Assembly: GCA_937896195.1 (NCBI GenBank) | Contig: CALBNC010000064.1 | Location: 1 to 44,371, forward strand | Origin: an uncultured Gammaproteobacteria bacterium | GTDB lineage: Bacteria > Pseudomonadota > Gammaproteobacteria > PS1 > Pseudothioglobaceae | Length of the DNA: 44,371 bases | Reading direction: 5' to 3' | The notes under the pieces: generated by a model | Told to the model about the DNA's origin: nothing | Databases searched by the model: none | Seen by the model: the letters and a program-made list of their open reading frames with translations, nothing else | Made by a program: the position numbers and the translations under genes | Part shown: positions 9,244 to 17,443 of the stretch, piece after piece | Layout: each line of letters starts with the position of its first letter | Position numbering within the stretch: the first letter of the stretch is position 1

Positions 9244-10542
9244 ATGTCACAACCTTTAGGCCTTTCTCAAGACTTATCTAAACGCATCTTGTTTTTACTG
9301 GGTGCGTTAATCGTTTTTAGATTGGGCACACATATTACTATTCCTTTTATTTCTAGCGCTGCATTGGCGTCTTTAGTGCAAGATCAGCAAGGTACCATCC
9401 TGGATATGTTTAATATGTTTTCAGGTGGTGCGTTAGAGCGTTTGTCGATCTTTACGCTAGGCATCATGCCTTATATTTCAGCTTCAATTATTGTTACATT
9501 GATGACTTCAGTTATACCGAAGTTAGAGCAGCTTAAGAAAGAAGGCGAAACAGGCAAACGTAAAATCACTCAATATACTCGTATGGGTACAGTAGTTTTA
9601 GCAGTGTTTCAGTCGTATGGTATTTCAATTGCTTTGCAGGCTCAAAGTGCAGGCGGTGTTGCGTTAGTCACTCAAACTGGTTTTACATTTAGCATGGTAA
9701 CCGTTGTCACCCTGACAACAGGAACTTTATTCTTAATGTGGGTAGGTGAGCAGATTACTGAAAAAGGTATCGGTAACGGTATCTCAATGATTATTTTTGC
9801 TGGTATTGTTTCTGGTTTACCATCAGCATTTGGTTCAACTTTGTCATTAGTATCTACCGGTGAGTTAACCGTTATATTGGTGGTTATTTTGCTAGCAATG
9901 ACGTTGTTAGTTACTGCTTTTGTTGTATTTATGGAAAGAGGGCAGAGACGTATTACGGTTAATTATGCGAAGCGTCAACAAGGTCGTAAAATGGTTGGTG
10001 GGCAAAGTTCATATTTACCTCTTAAGATTAATATGGCCGGAGTTATTCCACCGATCTTTGCCTCAAGTATTATTTTGTTCCCAGCAACCTTAGGTGGCTG
10101 GTTTTCACAAAGTGAAGGCATGGGTTGGTTAGCTGATATTACAGCAAGCATCTCACCAGGACAGCCTTTGTATGTTTTGTTTTATGGTTTAGCGATTGCA
10201 TTTTTTACATTTTTCTATACCGCATTAATATTTGACGCTAAAGACACTGCAGATAATCTGCGTAAATCTGGTGGTTTCATCCCAGGTATTCGTCCAGGTA
10301 AGCATTCTGCCGATTATATTGATTCAGTTATGTCTCGACTAACTGCCTCAGGTGCACTTTATATTACCGCAGTATGTTTACTGCCAGAATTTTTAATTTT
10401 ATATTGGAACGTGCCATTTTACTTTGGCGGCACCAGTTTATTGATCATCGTCGTTGTGGTGATGGATTTTATCGCGCAAGCCCAGTCTCATTTAATGTCT
10501 AATCAGTACGAGTCATTAATGAAGAAATCAGGCTTAAATTAA
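9244..10542 (+). CDS. secY: Protein translocase channel subunit SecY
   Basis: SecY forms the pore of the SecYEG channel in the inner membrane and accepts substrates from SecA or the ribosome. The 432-residue protein is rich in hydrophobic segments, consistent with ten helices. It has the [12 protein letters not shown] region (residues about 76-87), the cytoplasmic loop [33 protein letters not shown] (about 240-272, loop 4/5) and the PGIRPGK motif near 351. Signal-peptide-bearing proteins in this window (cytochromes, DsbC-like, DsrE-like) would be among its clients. Confidence 0.98.
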   Translation: MSQPLGLSQDLSKRILFLLGALIVFRLGTHITIPFISSAALASLVQDQQGTILDMFNMFSGGALERLSIFTLGIMPYISASIIVTLMTSVIPKLEQLKKEGETGKRKITQYTRMGTVVLAVFQSYGISIALQAQSAGGVALVTQTGFTFSMVTVVTLTTGTLFLMWVGEQITEKGIGNGISMIIFAGIVSGLPSAFGSTLSLVSTGELTVILVVILLAMTLLVTAFVVFMERGQRRITVNYAKRQQGRKMVGGQSSYLPLKINMAGVIPPIFASSIILFPATLGGWFSQSEGMGWLADITASISPGQPLYVLFYGLAIAFFTFFYTALIFDAKDTADNLRKSGGFIPGIRPGKHSADYIDSVMSRLTASGALYITAVCLLPEFLILYWNVPFYFGGTSLLIIVVVVMDFIAQAQSHLMSNQYESLMKKSGLN

Positions 10543-10557
10543 CAAAAGGTAGCAATC

Positions 10558-10671
10558 ATGAAAGTAAGAGCATCAGTTAAGAAAATTTGTAATAATTGTA
10601 AAATTATTAAGCGTCACGGCGTTGTCCGCGTGATTTGTAAAGAGCCTCGTCATAAACAAAGACAAGGCTAA
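10558..10671 (+). CDS. rpmJ: 50S ribosomal protein L36 (zinc-binding form)
   Basis: A 37-codon ORF begins [15 protein letters not shown] and ends HKQRQG. The residues C11, C14, C27 and H32 form the zinc ribbon of the C+ type of L36. It follows secY by 15 bp and is the last gene before the promoter of the alpha segment. The tail RHKQRQG is standard for this very short protein. Confidence 0.97.
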
Positions 10672-10677
10672 TTTCAA

Positions 10678-10706
10678 TTGACAATGTCAAACGCGCAACG
10701 TATAAT
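10678..10706 (+). promoter_or_regulatory. Consensus sigma-70 promoter for the rpsM (alpha) operon
   Basis: TTGACA at 10678-10683 and TATAAT at 10701-10706 are separated by exactly 17 bp, a full match to the housekeeping consensus. The predicted start near 10713 gives a leader of about 80 bases before rpsM. The leader contains an imperfect inverted repeat built on AATTTTG and CAAAATT, and could be the site for S4-type autoregulation known from E. coli; that last point is inference. Confidence 0.88.
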
Positions 10707-10795
10707 TGCCCGTTTTTCAAATTCAAATTTTGTAAGCATTGAAAGACGTAAATATTTGCAAAATTAAGACTAAGAAGTAAGGATATAAGGAAACT

Positions 10796-11149
10796 ATGGC
10801 AAGAATAGCGGGAATTAACATTCCAACACACAAACACATTGTAATTGGCTTACAGTCAATTTTTGGCATCGGTGAAACAAGATCTAAAAAGATTTGTGAA
10901 ACCCTTAATATTGACCCGGCAACTAAAGTTTCACAGATACCTGAAGATCAGGTTGAAATGATTCGTGCTGAAGTTGCTAAATTTGAGGTTGAAGGTGATC
11001 TTCGTCGTCAGGTTTCACTTGATATTAAACGCTTAAAAGATCTAGGTTGTTACCGTGGTGTTCGCCATAGAAAAGGATTGCCACTTCGTGGTCAGAAAAC
11101 TAAAACTAACGCCAGGACTCGTAAGGGCCCTCGTAAGTTAATTAAATAA
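10796..11149 (+). CDS. rpsM: 30S ribosomal protein S13
   Basis: S13 forms bridges to the large subunit from the head. The 117-residue protein starts [14 protein letters not shown] and has [11 protein letters not shown] (helix-hairpin-helix region near residues 24-34) and the C-terminal [20 protein letters not shown] tail. It is the first gene after the consensus promoter, with AAGGA upstream of the ATG. Confidence 0.98.
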   Translation: MARIAGINIPTHKHIVIGLQSIFGIGETRSKKICETLNIDPATKVSQIPEDQVEMIRAEVAKFEVEGDLRRQVSLDIKRLKDLGCYRGVRHRKGLPLRGQKTKTNARTRKGPRKLIK

Positions 11150-11161
11150 TAGGTAGATATT

Positions 11162-11545
11162 ATGGCTAAGGCTCCAATTAAGAAGAAATCTAAAAAAGTA
11201 GTTACTGATGGTATTGCGCATATTCATGCAACTTTTAACAATACCATTGTTATGATTACTGACCGTCATGGTAATGCTGTTTGTTGGGCAACTTCAGGCG
11301 GTTCAGGTTTTAGAGGTTCTAGAAAATCAACACCATTTGCTGCGCAGGTTGCTGCCGGTAACTGTGGTGATAAAGCCCTAGCTTTTGGTATGAAAAACCT
11401 AGAAGTTCGTGTTAAAGGTCCCGGTCCTGGTAGAGATTCTGCTATCCGTGGTTTAAACGCAAAAGGTTTAAAGATTCAATCAATTACAGATGTAACGCCA
11501 ATCCCTCATAACGGTTGTCGTCCTTCTAAGAAACGTAGAGTTTAA
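11162..11545 (+). CDS. rpsK: 30S ribosomal protein S11
   Basis: S11 lines the E-site platform. The 127-residue protein has [14 protein letters not shown] near residues 17-30, [17 protein letters not shown] and the C-terminal signature [17 protein letters not shown]. It lies 12 bp after rpsM and 9 bp before rpsD. Confidence 0.98.
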   Translation: MAKAPIKKKSKKVVTDGIAHIHATFNNTIVMITDRHGNAVCWATSGGSGFRGSRKSTPFAAQVAAGNCGDKALAFGMKNLEVRVKGPGPGRDSAIRGLNAKGLKIQSITDVTPIPHNGCRPSKKRRV

Positions 11546-11554
11546 GGATAAATT

Positions 11555-12181
11555 ATGGCTAGATATACTGGACCAACTTGTAAATTAGCACGTCGCGAAG
11601 GCACGGACTTATTTCTAAAGAGCGGCATTAGATCATTAGATTCTAAATGTAAAATTACTCAACTACCTGGCGTTCACGGTGCAAATGCACGTCGTCAGAA
11701 GGGTACTGAATATGGATTGCAGCTTCGTGAAAAGCAAAAGGTAAGACGTATTTACGGCATACTAGAAAAACAATTCCGTTCATATTATCAGAAAGCTTCT
11801 CAAAAGAAGGGTTCAACAGGTGAAAACTTATTATCACTACTTGAGTGTCGTCTTGATAATGTTGTATACCGTATGGGTTTTGGTTCTACACGTGCAGAAT
11901 CTAGACAGTTGGTATCTCATAAGTCAATCCTAGTAAACGGTTCTATTGTTAACATCCCTTCTTACCAAGTGAGTGCAAACGATGAAATCTCTATTAGAGA
12001 AAAAGCTAAAAAGCAAAGTCGCATTCAATTAGCGGTAGAGCTTTCAGAGCAAGGTGATCAACCAGATTGGATAGATGTTGACTCTAAAGCCTTAAAAGGC
12101 TTATTCAAAAATGTTCCTGCACGTGATGATCTTTCTTCAGACATCCAAGAACATTTAATTGTCGAATTGTATTCTAAATAA
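11555..12181 (+). CDS. rpsD: 30S ribosomal protein S4
   Basis: S4 nucleates small-subunit assembly and in E. coli represses the alpha operon. The 208-residue protein begins [16 protein letters not shown] and has an S4 RNA-binding domain around residues 98-160 with [13 protein letters not shown] and [13 protein letters not shown]. The N-terminal zinc-ribbon cysteines of some S4 proteins are not all present; only two are seen near residues 9 and 31. Confidence 0.98.
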   Translation: MARYTGPTCKLARREGTDLFLKSGIRSLDSKCKITQLPGVHGANARRQKGTEYGLQLREKQKVRRIYGILEKQFRSYYQKASQKKGSTGENLLSLLECRLDNVVYRMGFGSTRAESRQLVSHKSILVNGSIVNIPSYQVSANDEISIREKAKKQSRIQLAVELSEQGDQPDWIDVDSKALKGLFKNVPARDDLSSDIQEHLIVELYSK

Positions 12182-12191
12182 GGAATTAATT

Positions 12192-13172
12192 ATGCAAGGT
12201 AACGCAAAAGATTTTTTAAAACCAAAATTAATTGAGTCTTCACAGACTGCTACTAATGAGTTTAAAATTGTTTTAGAGCCATTAGAAAAAGGTTTTGGCC
12301 ATACTTTGGGTAATGCCCTTAGAAGAACCCTATTATCTTCAATGACAGGTTCTGCTGTGACAGAAGTTGCTATTGATGGTGTGATGCACGAATTTTCTAC
12401 GATTGAAGGTGTTCAAGAGGATGTTTTAGATATCCTTCTTAACCTGAAAGAAGTATCTGTTGCTTTAAACACTGCAGAAACTGCTGAAGTTGTTATTGAC
12501 AAAAAAGGCCCTTGTGAAATTACAGTTGCTGATATCGAAGCTAATGGCAACGGCATCTCTGCGCACAACCCTGAATTTGTTATCGCTACCATTAACGAAG
12601 GTGGTCATATGCGTATGACCCTTAAGATCGGTACTGGTATTGGTTATGATACGGCTGCTTCTCGTTCAGGCGAAGCAACTTCTATCGGTGGTATCCAGCT
12701 AGATGCAAGCTTCTCGCCAATTAAGCGTGTTAGCTTCACAGTTGACGCTGCTAGAGTTGAGCAAACTGTAAATCTTGACAAGCTTAACATGGTGATTGAA
12801 ACTAATGGTTCTGTTAATGCTGAAGCGGCAATTAAACGCGCTGCTTCTATTCTTCGCGATCAACTTTCTTCATTCGTTGAATTAGAATTGGTTGAAGAAG
12901 AAGAGATATTGCCAACATCTCGGGATTTCGATCCTCAGTTATTAGCAGCAGTTGATGAATTAGAATTAACAGTACGTAGTGCAAACTGTCTTAAAGCAGA
13001 GCAAATCTACTACATTGGTGATTTAATTCAAAAGTCTGAGCAAGATTTATTGAGAACACCTAACTTAGGTCGTAAATCATTAAACGAAATTAAAGAAGTA
13101 TTAACTGACAAAGGTCTAGATTTAGGAACAGATATTCCTAACTGGCCACCAGTTGATCTAATGAGTGAATAA
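12192..13172 (+). CDS. rpoA: RNA polymerase subunit alpha
   Basis: The alpha subunit dimerises to start polymerase assembly and contacts upstream promoter elements and activators. The N-terminal domain (about 1-230) contains [17 protein letters not shown] near residues 35-51. The C-terminal domain (about 245-315) has [18 protein letters not shown] and [16 protein letters not shown]. The ATG at 12192 gives 326 residues; the frame is open upstream into rpsD but the AAGGA at 12180-12184 and protein alignment favour this start. Confidence 0.97.
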   Translation: MQGNAKDFLKPKLIESSQTATNEFKIVLEPLEKGFGHTLGNALRRTLLSSMTGSAVTEVAIDGVMHEFSTIEGVQEDVLDILLNLKEVSVALNTAETAEVVIDKKGPCEITVADIEANGNGISAHNPEFVIATINEGGHMRMTLKIGTGIGYDTAASRSGEATSIGGIQLDASFSPIKRVSFTVDAARVEQTVNLDKLNMVIETNGSVNAEAAIKRAASILRDQLSSFVELELVEEEEILPTSRDFDPQLLAAVDELELTVRSANCLKAEQIYYIGDLIQKSEQDLLRTPNLGRKSLNEIKEVLTDKGLDLGTDIPNWPPVDLMSE

Positions 13173-13181
13173 GGAAATAGC

Positions 13182-13568
13182 ATGAGACATAGAAAGTCAG
13201 GTAGACAACTAAATCGTAACTCTTCTCACCGTAAGGCGATGTTTAAAAACATGGCAAACTCATTGTTTGACCATGAAACAATTAGAACTACTTTGCCTAA
13301 AGCAAAAGAGCTTCGTCGTGTTGTTGAGCCATTAATTACTAAAGCTGGAATAGATAGCGTTGCTAATCGTCGTAATGCTTTTGCAAAGCTACGTGATGAT
13401 GCAATGGTTGCTAAATTATTCACCCAACTAGGTCCGTTCTACAAAGAGCGCCCTGGTGGTTACATCCGTATTTTAAAAGCTGGTTACCGTACTGGCGATA
13501 AAGCACCAATGGCGATTGTTCAATTGGTTGATTTTGACAGCAAGACTGCTGCTTCTACTGATTCATAA
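13182..13568 (+). CDS. rplQ: 50S ribosomal protein L17
   Basis: The 128-residue protein starts [20 protein letters not shown] and contains [26 protein letters not shown] and the terminal [22 protein letters not shown], all diagnostic of L17. It closes the conserved alpha operon in most bacteria; here rpsU follows after 12 bp. Confidence 0.98.
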   Translation: MRHRKSGRQLNRNSSHRKAMFKNMANSLFDHETIRTTLPKAKELRRVVEPLITKAGIDSVANRRNAFAKLRDDAMVAKLFTQLGPFYKERPGGYIRILKAGYRTGDKAPMAIVQLVDFDSKTAASTDS

Positions 13569-13580
13569 GGAAAATAAAAC

Positions 13581-13796
13581 ATGCCTTCAATTAAATTAAG
13601 AGAGAACGAACCATTTGATATAGCCCTTAGACGTTTTCGTCGTTCATGCGACAGAGCCGGTGTTATTACCGATGTTCGTAAGAAAGAATTTTACGAAAAG
13701 CAGACTTGGGTTAACAAGCGTATGAAAGCAGCAGCTGTTAAGCGTACTCATAAAGAGATGGCTAAAAACCGCGTTCATAGAAAGAGAATGTACTAA
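13581..13796 (+). CDS. rpsU: 30S ribosomal protein S21
   Basis: S21 is a 71-residue basic protein that helps the ribosome engage the Shine-Dalgarno sequence. It starts [21 protein letters not shown] and ends with the lysine- and arginine-rich [11 protein letters not shown]. In E. coli it begins the rpsU-dnaG-rpoD operon. Here it is attached to the end of the alpha operon and followed by a terminator, with no dnaG or rpoD next to it. Confidence 0.97.
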   Translation: MPSIKLRENEPFDIALRRFRRSCDRAGVITDVRKKEFYEKQTWVNKRMKAAAVKRTHKEMAKNRVHRKRMY

Positions 13797-13835
13797 GAGA
13801 AGGTTGACGCCTTACGGTGTTATCCAACTTTCCTT

Positions 13836-13866
13836 AAATGCCGATCTTTGTATCGGCATTTTTTTT
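13836..13866 (+). terminator. Intrinsic terminator ending the ribosomal protein cluster
   Basis: AATGCCGAT at 13837-13845 pairs perfectly with ATCGGCATT at 13852-13860 across a six-base loop. A run of T residues follows to 13866. It lies 40 bp after rpsU and before yqeY. Confidence 0.88.
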
Positions 13867-13894
13867 AAAATTTAATTAAGTTATCATCAAAATT

Positions 13895-14341
13895 ATGTCA
13901 GCATTAAAAACACGCGTTACCAACGATATGAAGTTAGCCATGAAGGCAAAAGACAAGGCTGCCCTTAAAGCAGTTCGAATGATTTTAGGCGCTATCAAGC
14001 AAAGAGAGGTTGATGAGCGCATTGAGCTAGATGATGCGCAGGTATTAACGGTTATTCAAAAAATGGTTAAACAGCGTAAAGACTCTATTTCACAATTTAA
14101 AGATGCAGGACGTACCGACTTAGTTGATGTTGAAGAGGCAGAGTTGGTTATTATTAATAATTATATGCCTGCTCAACTCTCAGAAGCAGAGGTTGCTGCT
14201 GCTGTCGACAAAGCTATTGTCGATTCTGGGGCTTCTTCTATGCAAGACATGGGCAAGCTAATGGGATTGTTAAAAGCTCAATTAGATGGCAAGGCTGACA
14301 TGGGCGTTGTATCTGGTTTAATCAGGTCTAAACTCTCCTAA
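13895..14341 (+). CDS. yqeY: GatB/YqeY domain-containing protein
   Basis: This 148-residue protein matches the YqeY family, a free-standing version of the GatB tail domain that binds tRNA in amidotransferases; the function of the single-domain form is not established. Visible features are the N-terminal MKLAMKAKDKAALKAVRMIL helix, KQREVDERIELDDAQV near residue 33, and the terminal GKLMGLLKAQLDGKADMGVVSGLIRSKL. YqeY often sits beside rpsU, as here. Terminators lie on both sides, so it probably has its own transcript. Confidence 0.92.
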   Translation: MSALKTRVTNDMKLAMKAKDKAALKAVRMILGAIKQREVDERIELDDAQVLTVIQKMVKQRKDSISQFKDAGRTDLVDVEEAELVIINNYMPAQLSEAEVAAAVDKAIVDSGASSMQDMGKLMGLLKAQLDGKADMGVVSGLIRSKLS

Positions 14342-14370
14342 ATAGATTGTAAATCTCTTGAGGAGAATTT

Positions 14371-14397
14371 AAAAAGCCACCTTAACGGTGGCTTTTT
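14371..14397 (+). terminator. Intrinsic terminator after yqeY
   Basis: The 11-base arm at 14371-14381 (AAAAAGCCACC) pairs perfectly with 14387-14397 across a five-base loop, with A-tract and T-tract ends. The symmetry means it could stop transcription from either side. Confidence 0.88.
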
Positions 14398-14473
14398 ATT
14401 GTCTGTCATATAATGGCATACCCACAATTATCCTACTATTTTAGTTGGTTATTTAATATAAACTATATTACTA

Positions 14474-14482
14474 TGTTATAAT
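14474..14482 (+). promoter_or_regulatory. Extended -10 promoter for the 34-codon ORF
   Basis: TGT followed by TATAAT at 14477-14482 forms an extended -10 element (TGnTATAAT). The -35 region is poor, as is common for this class. The predicted start near 14489 is about 24 bases before the ATG of the small ORF at 14513. Confidence 0.45.
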
Positions 14483-14512
14483 ATAAATATAAAAATTAAT
14501 GCAGGAGTACGT

Positions 14513-14617
14513 ATGGTAGATTTAATCTTCCAAATATTTATAACAACAGCATTTATTACAGGTCTGTTTATGGCTTATAAGTGCGGTAAAAGTAATAATT
14601 GCCCATTACATAATTAA
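14513..14617 (+). CDS. Small hypothetical membrane protein (34 aa)
   Basis: I do not recognise this peptide. The ORF starts at ATG 14513 with a strong GCAGGAG box five bases upstream, and an extended -10 promoter lies before that. The protein has one hydrophobic segment (residues about 3-21) followed by a short polar tail with two cysteines at 24 and 30 (YKCGKSNNC). This is the layout of a single-pass membrane peptide. The good translation signals argue for expression, but there is no homology evidence from the sequence alone. Confidence 0.45.
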   Translation: MVDLIFQIFITTAFITGLFMAYKCGKSNNCPLHN

Positions 14618-14632
14618 TAAGATTTATCGATT

Positions 14633-14905
14633 ATGAAAGTAATTAAAGTTATTCTATTAACATAAGAACGATAGTTCAACTATCTAGTGGCGTTATCTGT
14701 AGGTAGCGCTTCAAATACGGTTATTTAATAGTCTAAGATTAAAAATAGCAAGGATGCTATGGTTCTTTAAGATCAAGGCATTTCAGATCTAAATTTCAGA
14801 GTCAATGGTAAATGCTCGTTTAATATAACTCCTACAAGTATTGATGACCCAACTGCTGCTGGCACCTACACTGATATAGTTACTATTACCATTGCTTCAA
14901 TATAG
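14633..14905 (+). pseudogene. Decayed small secreted-protein gene (five in-frame stops)
   Basis: From ATG 14633 to TAG 14903-14905 one reading frame gives 90 codons interrupted by stops at codons 11, 14, 32, 33 and 46. The N-terminus MKVIKVILLT and the later LVALSVGSAS look like two parts of a signal peptide. The uninterrupted end, residues 47-90, contains DLNFRVNGKCSFNI and AGTYTDIVTITIASI, typical of the last beta strands of secreted pilin-like domains such as spore coat U or DUF4402. That family assignment is tentative. It lies right after the 34-codon ORF, before a terminator. Confidence 0.5.
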
Positions 14906-14937
14906 AAAAAACCAAAACTAAAAAAAACTTAGTTTAT

Positions 14938-14966
14938 AAAAAAATCAGCTTTAGAGCTGGTTTTTT
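14938..14966 (+). terminator. Intrinsic terminator after the decayed gene
   Basis: AAAATCAGCT at 14941-14950 pairs with AGCTGGTTTT at 14955-14964 (one T-G wobble) across a TTAG loop, followed by more T. The preceding A-run makes it usable from the minus strand too, where it coincides with the stop codon of a short ORF. Confidence 0.75.
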
Positions 14967-15055
14967 ATATCCTTGTTGTAGTATTTAATTTTCTCGGAAA
15001 TTTCATCAATGTAGCTAAGTTTTGAGTGATATTCGAACATAAAGTTGTTTTTCAT
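14951..15055 (-). CDS. Short hypothetical ORF or gene remnant (34 aa)
   Basis: I do not recognise it. On the minus strand an ATG at 15055 opens a frame of 34 codons ending within the loop of the terminator hairpin. The frame stays open upstream to 15124 (57 sense codons) and reads as a charged, lysine- and glutamate-rich helix (LEKKQKKEQYSLEKS), so the ATG may be internal to a truncated longer gene. No convincing Shine-Dalgarno sequence is seen. The composition looks protein-like, but support is weak. Confidence 0.25.
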   Translation of the reverse strand: MKNNFMFEYHSKLSYIDEISEKIKYYNKDIKNQL

Positions 15056-15282
15056 ACTCTTCTCTAGCGAATATTGCTCTTTTTTTTGCTTTTTTTCCAG
15101 AAAAAATCTTAAAAAACAGACTATTTATCCTTTATTGTCATAAAAAACAATAAAAACCCCTATTTTTATCTATTAATTCGTTATTTCCCATATTATTTCT
15201 AAAGTCTGGCCATTTACATTATTTCCTAAATTTTTGTCTTATGATTATTACGGGTATATAATTTTTTGAGCAAAAAAAAGCT
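15056..15282. other. AT-rich non-coding spacer
   Basis: Apart from the upstream part of the minus-strand frame (to 15124), I see no ORF, tRNA-like fold or repeat here. It is strongly AT-rich with A- and T-tracts and leads into the promoter at 15283-15291. Confidence 0.5.
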
Positions 15283-15291
15283 TGCTATAAT
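15283..15291 (+). promoter_or_regulatory. Extended -10 promoter for the hydrolase-TauE pair
   Basis: TGC followed by TATAAT at 15286-15291 forms TGnTATAAT. A T-rich stretch around 15262-15268 would occupy the -35 position. Transcription should start near 15298, giving a leader of about 54 bases before the ATG at 15352. It would serve both overlapping genes. Confidence 0.48.
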
Positions 15292-15351
15292 TTAACTTTG
15301 CTTGCTAAGTTAGAGGCATATTTTTATTTTAATTGTAATAAGGAAAATATA

Positions 15352-16077
15352 ATGAAATTACTAGCAGTATTATTATTAATGGTTGGTACAGCCAATGCTC
15401 AAATTACCCCTGATTATGCCAAAGAAACCCGTTGGGCTGAGCAGGTAGAAGACGGATTAATGGATGGTGATTCAGTTTGGCTTACTGCCAGTGATCATGA
15501 ATTTATGGCTATTTACACACCCAGTGAAACTGACACCAAAAGAACCGCTGTGGTTGTTCATGGTTTAGGTGTTCATCCTGATTGGGTGCAAGTGATTCAG
15601 CCATTGCGTGTCGCTTTAACCACTCAAGGGTTTAATACATTGTCTATTCAAATGCCAGTTTTGGCAAATGATGCGCATTCGGGCGAGTATAAACAGGTGC
15701 TTGGTCATGCAGATTTGCGTATTAAAGCGGCTGTAGAATACTTAGAGAAAGAAGGTTTAGTCAGTGATGTTTTGGTTGCACACAGTTTGGGTAGTGTGAT
15801 GTCAACGCATTATTTGGCTAATTTTGAGCATCCATTTAAGCGATTTGTGGGTATTGGTATGGGTCCAGTAACTGCTGATTATTTGAAAAAAATTGACGTA
15901 CCTGTCTTTGACTTGTATGGCGATAAAGATCTTGAATCAGTTCTAAAGAGCGTGAAAGATCGAGCCCATTCATCAAAAAACAACCCAAACTATTTGCAGA
16001 TGAAGGTTAGTGCTGATCATTTCTTTAATGATAAAGACAGCTTGTTAATTGAATCAGTAGGTACTTGGCTGAAGTAG
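15352..16077 (+). CDS. Exported alpha/beta hydrolase-like protein (DUF3530-like)
   Basis: From ATG 15352 (AAGGAAAA box upstream) the protein has 241 residues. A signal peptide is clear: a hydrophobic N-terminus ending TANA-Q at residues 13-17, so it should act in the periplasm. An alpha/beta hydrolase fold is suggested by VVVHGLGVHPDW (68-79, oxyanion strand), nucleophile motif AHSLGS with S145, an acidic turn YGDKDLE and a late DHFF supplying the histidine. The substrate is unknown. The frame is open upstream to 15298, but that is the predicted transcription start. Its end overlaps the next gene by 13 bases. Confidence 0.72.
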   Translation: MKLLAVLLLMVGTANAQITPDYAKETRWAEQVEDGLMDGDSVWLTASDHEFMAIYTPSETDTKRTAVVVHGLGVHPDWVQVIQPLRVALTTQGFNTLSIQMPVLANDAHSGEYKQVLGHADLRIKAAVEYLEKEGLVSDVLVAHSLGSVMSTHYLANFEHPFKRFVGIGMGPVTADYLKKIDVPVFDLYGDKDLESVLKSVKDRAHSSKNNPNYLQMKVSADHFFNDKDSLLIESVGTWLK

Positions 16078-16847
16078 CTTCACTCTTATTACTCGGCGCG
16101 TTTTCAGGCTTTATTGCTGGTCTGTTAGGTGTCGGTGGCGGGCTGATTATGGTGCCCGTGTTGTTGTATTTATTGGCTGGACAAATTGATCAAGCCATAC
16201 TCATGCATACAGCAGTTGGTACGGCGTTAGCTGCAATTATCTTTACCTCACTTTCAAGTGTTAGAGCACATCATCAACAGGGCGCCATTCATTGGCATTA
16301 TTTTAAAAAACTGACGCCGACTATTTTGTTAGGTGCCTTTTGTGGCGCTTTGCTGACTCAGTTGATGAGTTTTGATTTCATGAGACTGTTCTTTGCTATA
16401 TTTGAATTGATAGTAGCTGCCATACTATTTTTTAGTTTGAGTAGTAGCCGGCATATTGATCATTTGGACAATTGGGTATGGCGATTAACAGGCTACATCA
16501 TTGGGTTGATTTCAGCGATTGTGGGAATTGGTGGCGGCACCATGACCACGCCATTTTTAACCTATAACAATGTTAATATCAAAAATGCCATTGCCACTTC
16601 AGCGGCTGTCGGCTTACCGATTGCTATTGCTGGTGCGCTAGGTTTTGTTGTCGCTGGTTGGAATATTGAGTCTAGCACAAGTAGTTTGGGGTTTATCCAT
16701 ACTCAAGCATTGATTAGTATTGTTGTGATGAGTGTGTTGTTTGCCCCATTGGGTGCTAAAGTTGCTCATCGTACTGATGGTAAAAAACTCAAAAAATTCT
16801 TTGCTTTATTTTTAGCTTTTTTAGGGATAAGCGTTCTAGTTTTCTAG
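16065..16847 (+). CDS. Sulfite exporter TauE/SafE family membrane protein
   Basis: The 260-residue protein is largely hydrophobic with about eight predicted helices. It shows the internal duplication of the TauE/SafE family: LLGVGGGLIMVPVL at residues 20-33 and IVGIGGGTMTTPFL at 152-165. Members export sulfite or sulfonates or move other anions; in a sulfur oxidiser sulfite export is plausible, but the substrate is inferred. It starts at TTG 16065 inside the end of the hydrolase gene, which implies coupled translation. The gene ends four bases into the convergent ubiX. Confidence 0.87.
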   Translation: MAEVASLLLLGAFSGFIAGLLGVGGGLIMVPVLLYLLAGQIDQAILMHTAVGTALAAIIFTSLSSVRAHHQQGAIHWHYFKKLTPTILLGAFCGALLTQLMSFDFMRLFFAIFELIVAAILFFSLSSSRHIDHLDNWVWRLTGYIIGLISAIVGIGGGTMTTPFLTYNNVNIKNAIATSAAVGLPIAIAGALGFVVAGWNIESSTSSLGFIHTQALISIVVMSVLFAPLGAKVAHRTDGKKLKKFFALFLAFLGISVLVF

Positions 16848-17443
16848 CCTTGCCAAGGTGGTAGTAAGTTGTGTTCTACATCTAAGTGGTCTAAAATTCG
16901 TGCCACAACAAAATCAACCAGGTCTTGGATAGAGGTTGGATTTTGGTAAAACGCAGGGTTGGCATCCATAATGACCACCCCTAATCGCGATAGCTTTAGC
17001 ATATTCTCTAAATGAATGGCAGAATAAGGGGCTTCCCTAGGAACTAAAATAAGTTTTTTCTGTTCCTTGATAACCACATCAGCAGCCCGATGCATAAGAT
17101 TATCTCCATGGCCATTGGCAATTGCAGACAGTGTACTCATGGTGCAAGGGCAAACAACCATAGCGCGAGGTGGATTTGAACCCGAGGCAACTGGTGCTGT
17201 CCATTGGTTTTTAGAAAATACTTCAATCTGTCCTTCTTTAGCATCTAAATATTGGCTAAGATTTTTTTCAATAGATGGCATGTCAGCACCTAAGTTCAGA
17301 TCAGTTTCCATGGTGATGACAATGCTTGCTGCTTGTGAAATCATCACATAGATCTTATCTTGGGTTTTGACTAGCTCTTTTAACAAAGTGATGGCGTAGG
17401 GCATGCCAGATGCGCCAGTTAATGCAATTGCAATAGGTTTCAT
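16844..17443 (-). CDS. ubiX: Flavin prenyltransferase UbiX
   Basis: UbiX attaches a dimethylallyl group to FMN, making the prenylated flavin cofactor that the decarboxylase UbiD needs in ubiquinone synthesis. The 199-residue protein has the N-terminal GASGMPYAITLL loop (9-20), VVCPCTMSTLSAIANGHGDNLMHRAADV near residues 98-125 and VPREAPYSAIHLENM, all diagnostic. Its start codon overlaps the mpl stop by four bases, so the two are one transcription unit. The 3' end overlaps the convergent exporter gene by four bases. Confidence 0.95.
   Translation of the reverse strand: MKPIAIALTGASGMPYAITLLKELVKTQDKIYVMISQAASIVITMETDLNLGADMPSIEKNLSQYLDAKEGQIEVFSKNQWTAPVASGSNPPRAMVVCPCTMSTLSAIANGHGDNLMHRAADVVIKEQKKLILVPREAPYSAIHLENMLKLSRLGVVIMDANPAFYQNPTSIQDLVDFVVARILDHLDVEHNLLPPWQG

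Noticed and set aside
12159..12191. Upstream extension of rpoA into rpsD
   Set aside because: The extra 11 residues do not match alpha subunits and the ribosome binding site at 12180-12184 fits the ATG at 12192.
14398..15297. tRNA, small structured RNA or CRISPR in the largest gap
   Set aside because: No cloverleaf, T-loop sequence, conserved riboswitch pattern or direct repeats were seen; the content is explained by two small ORFs, a decayed gene, terminators and AT-rich spacer.
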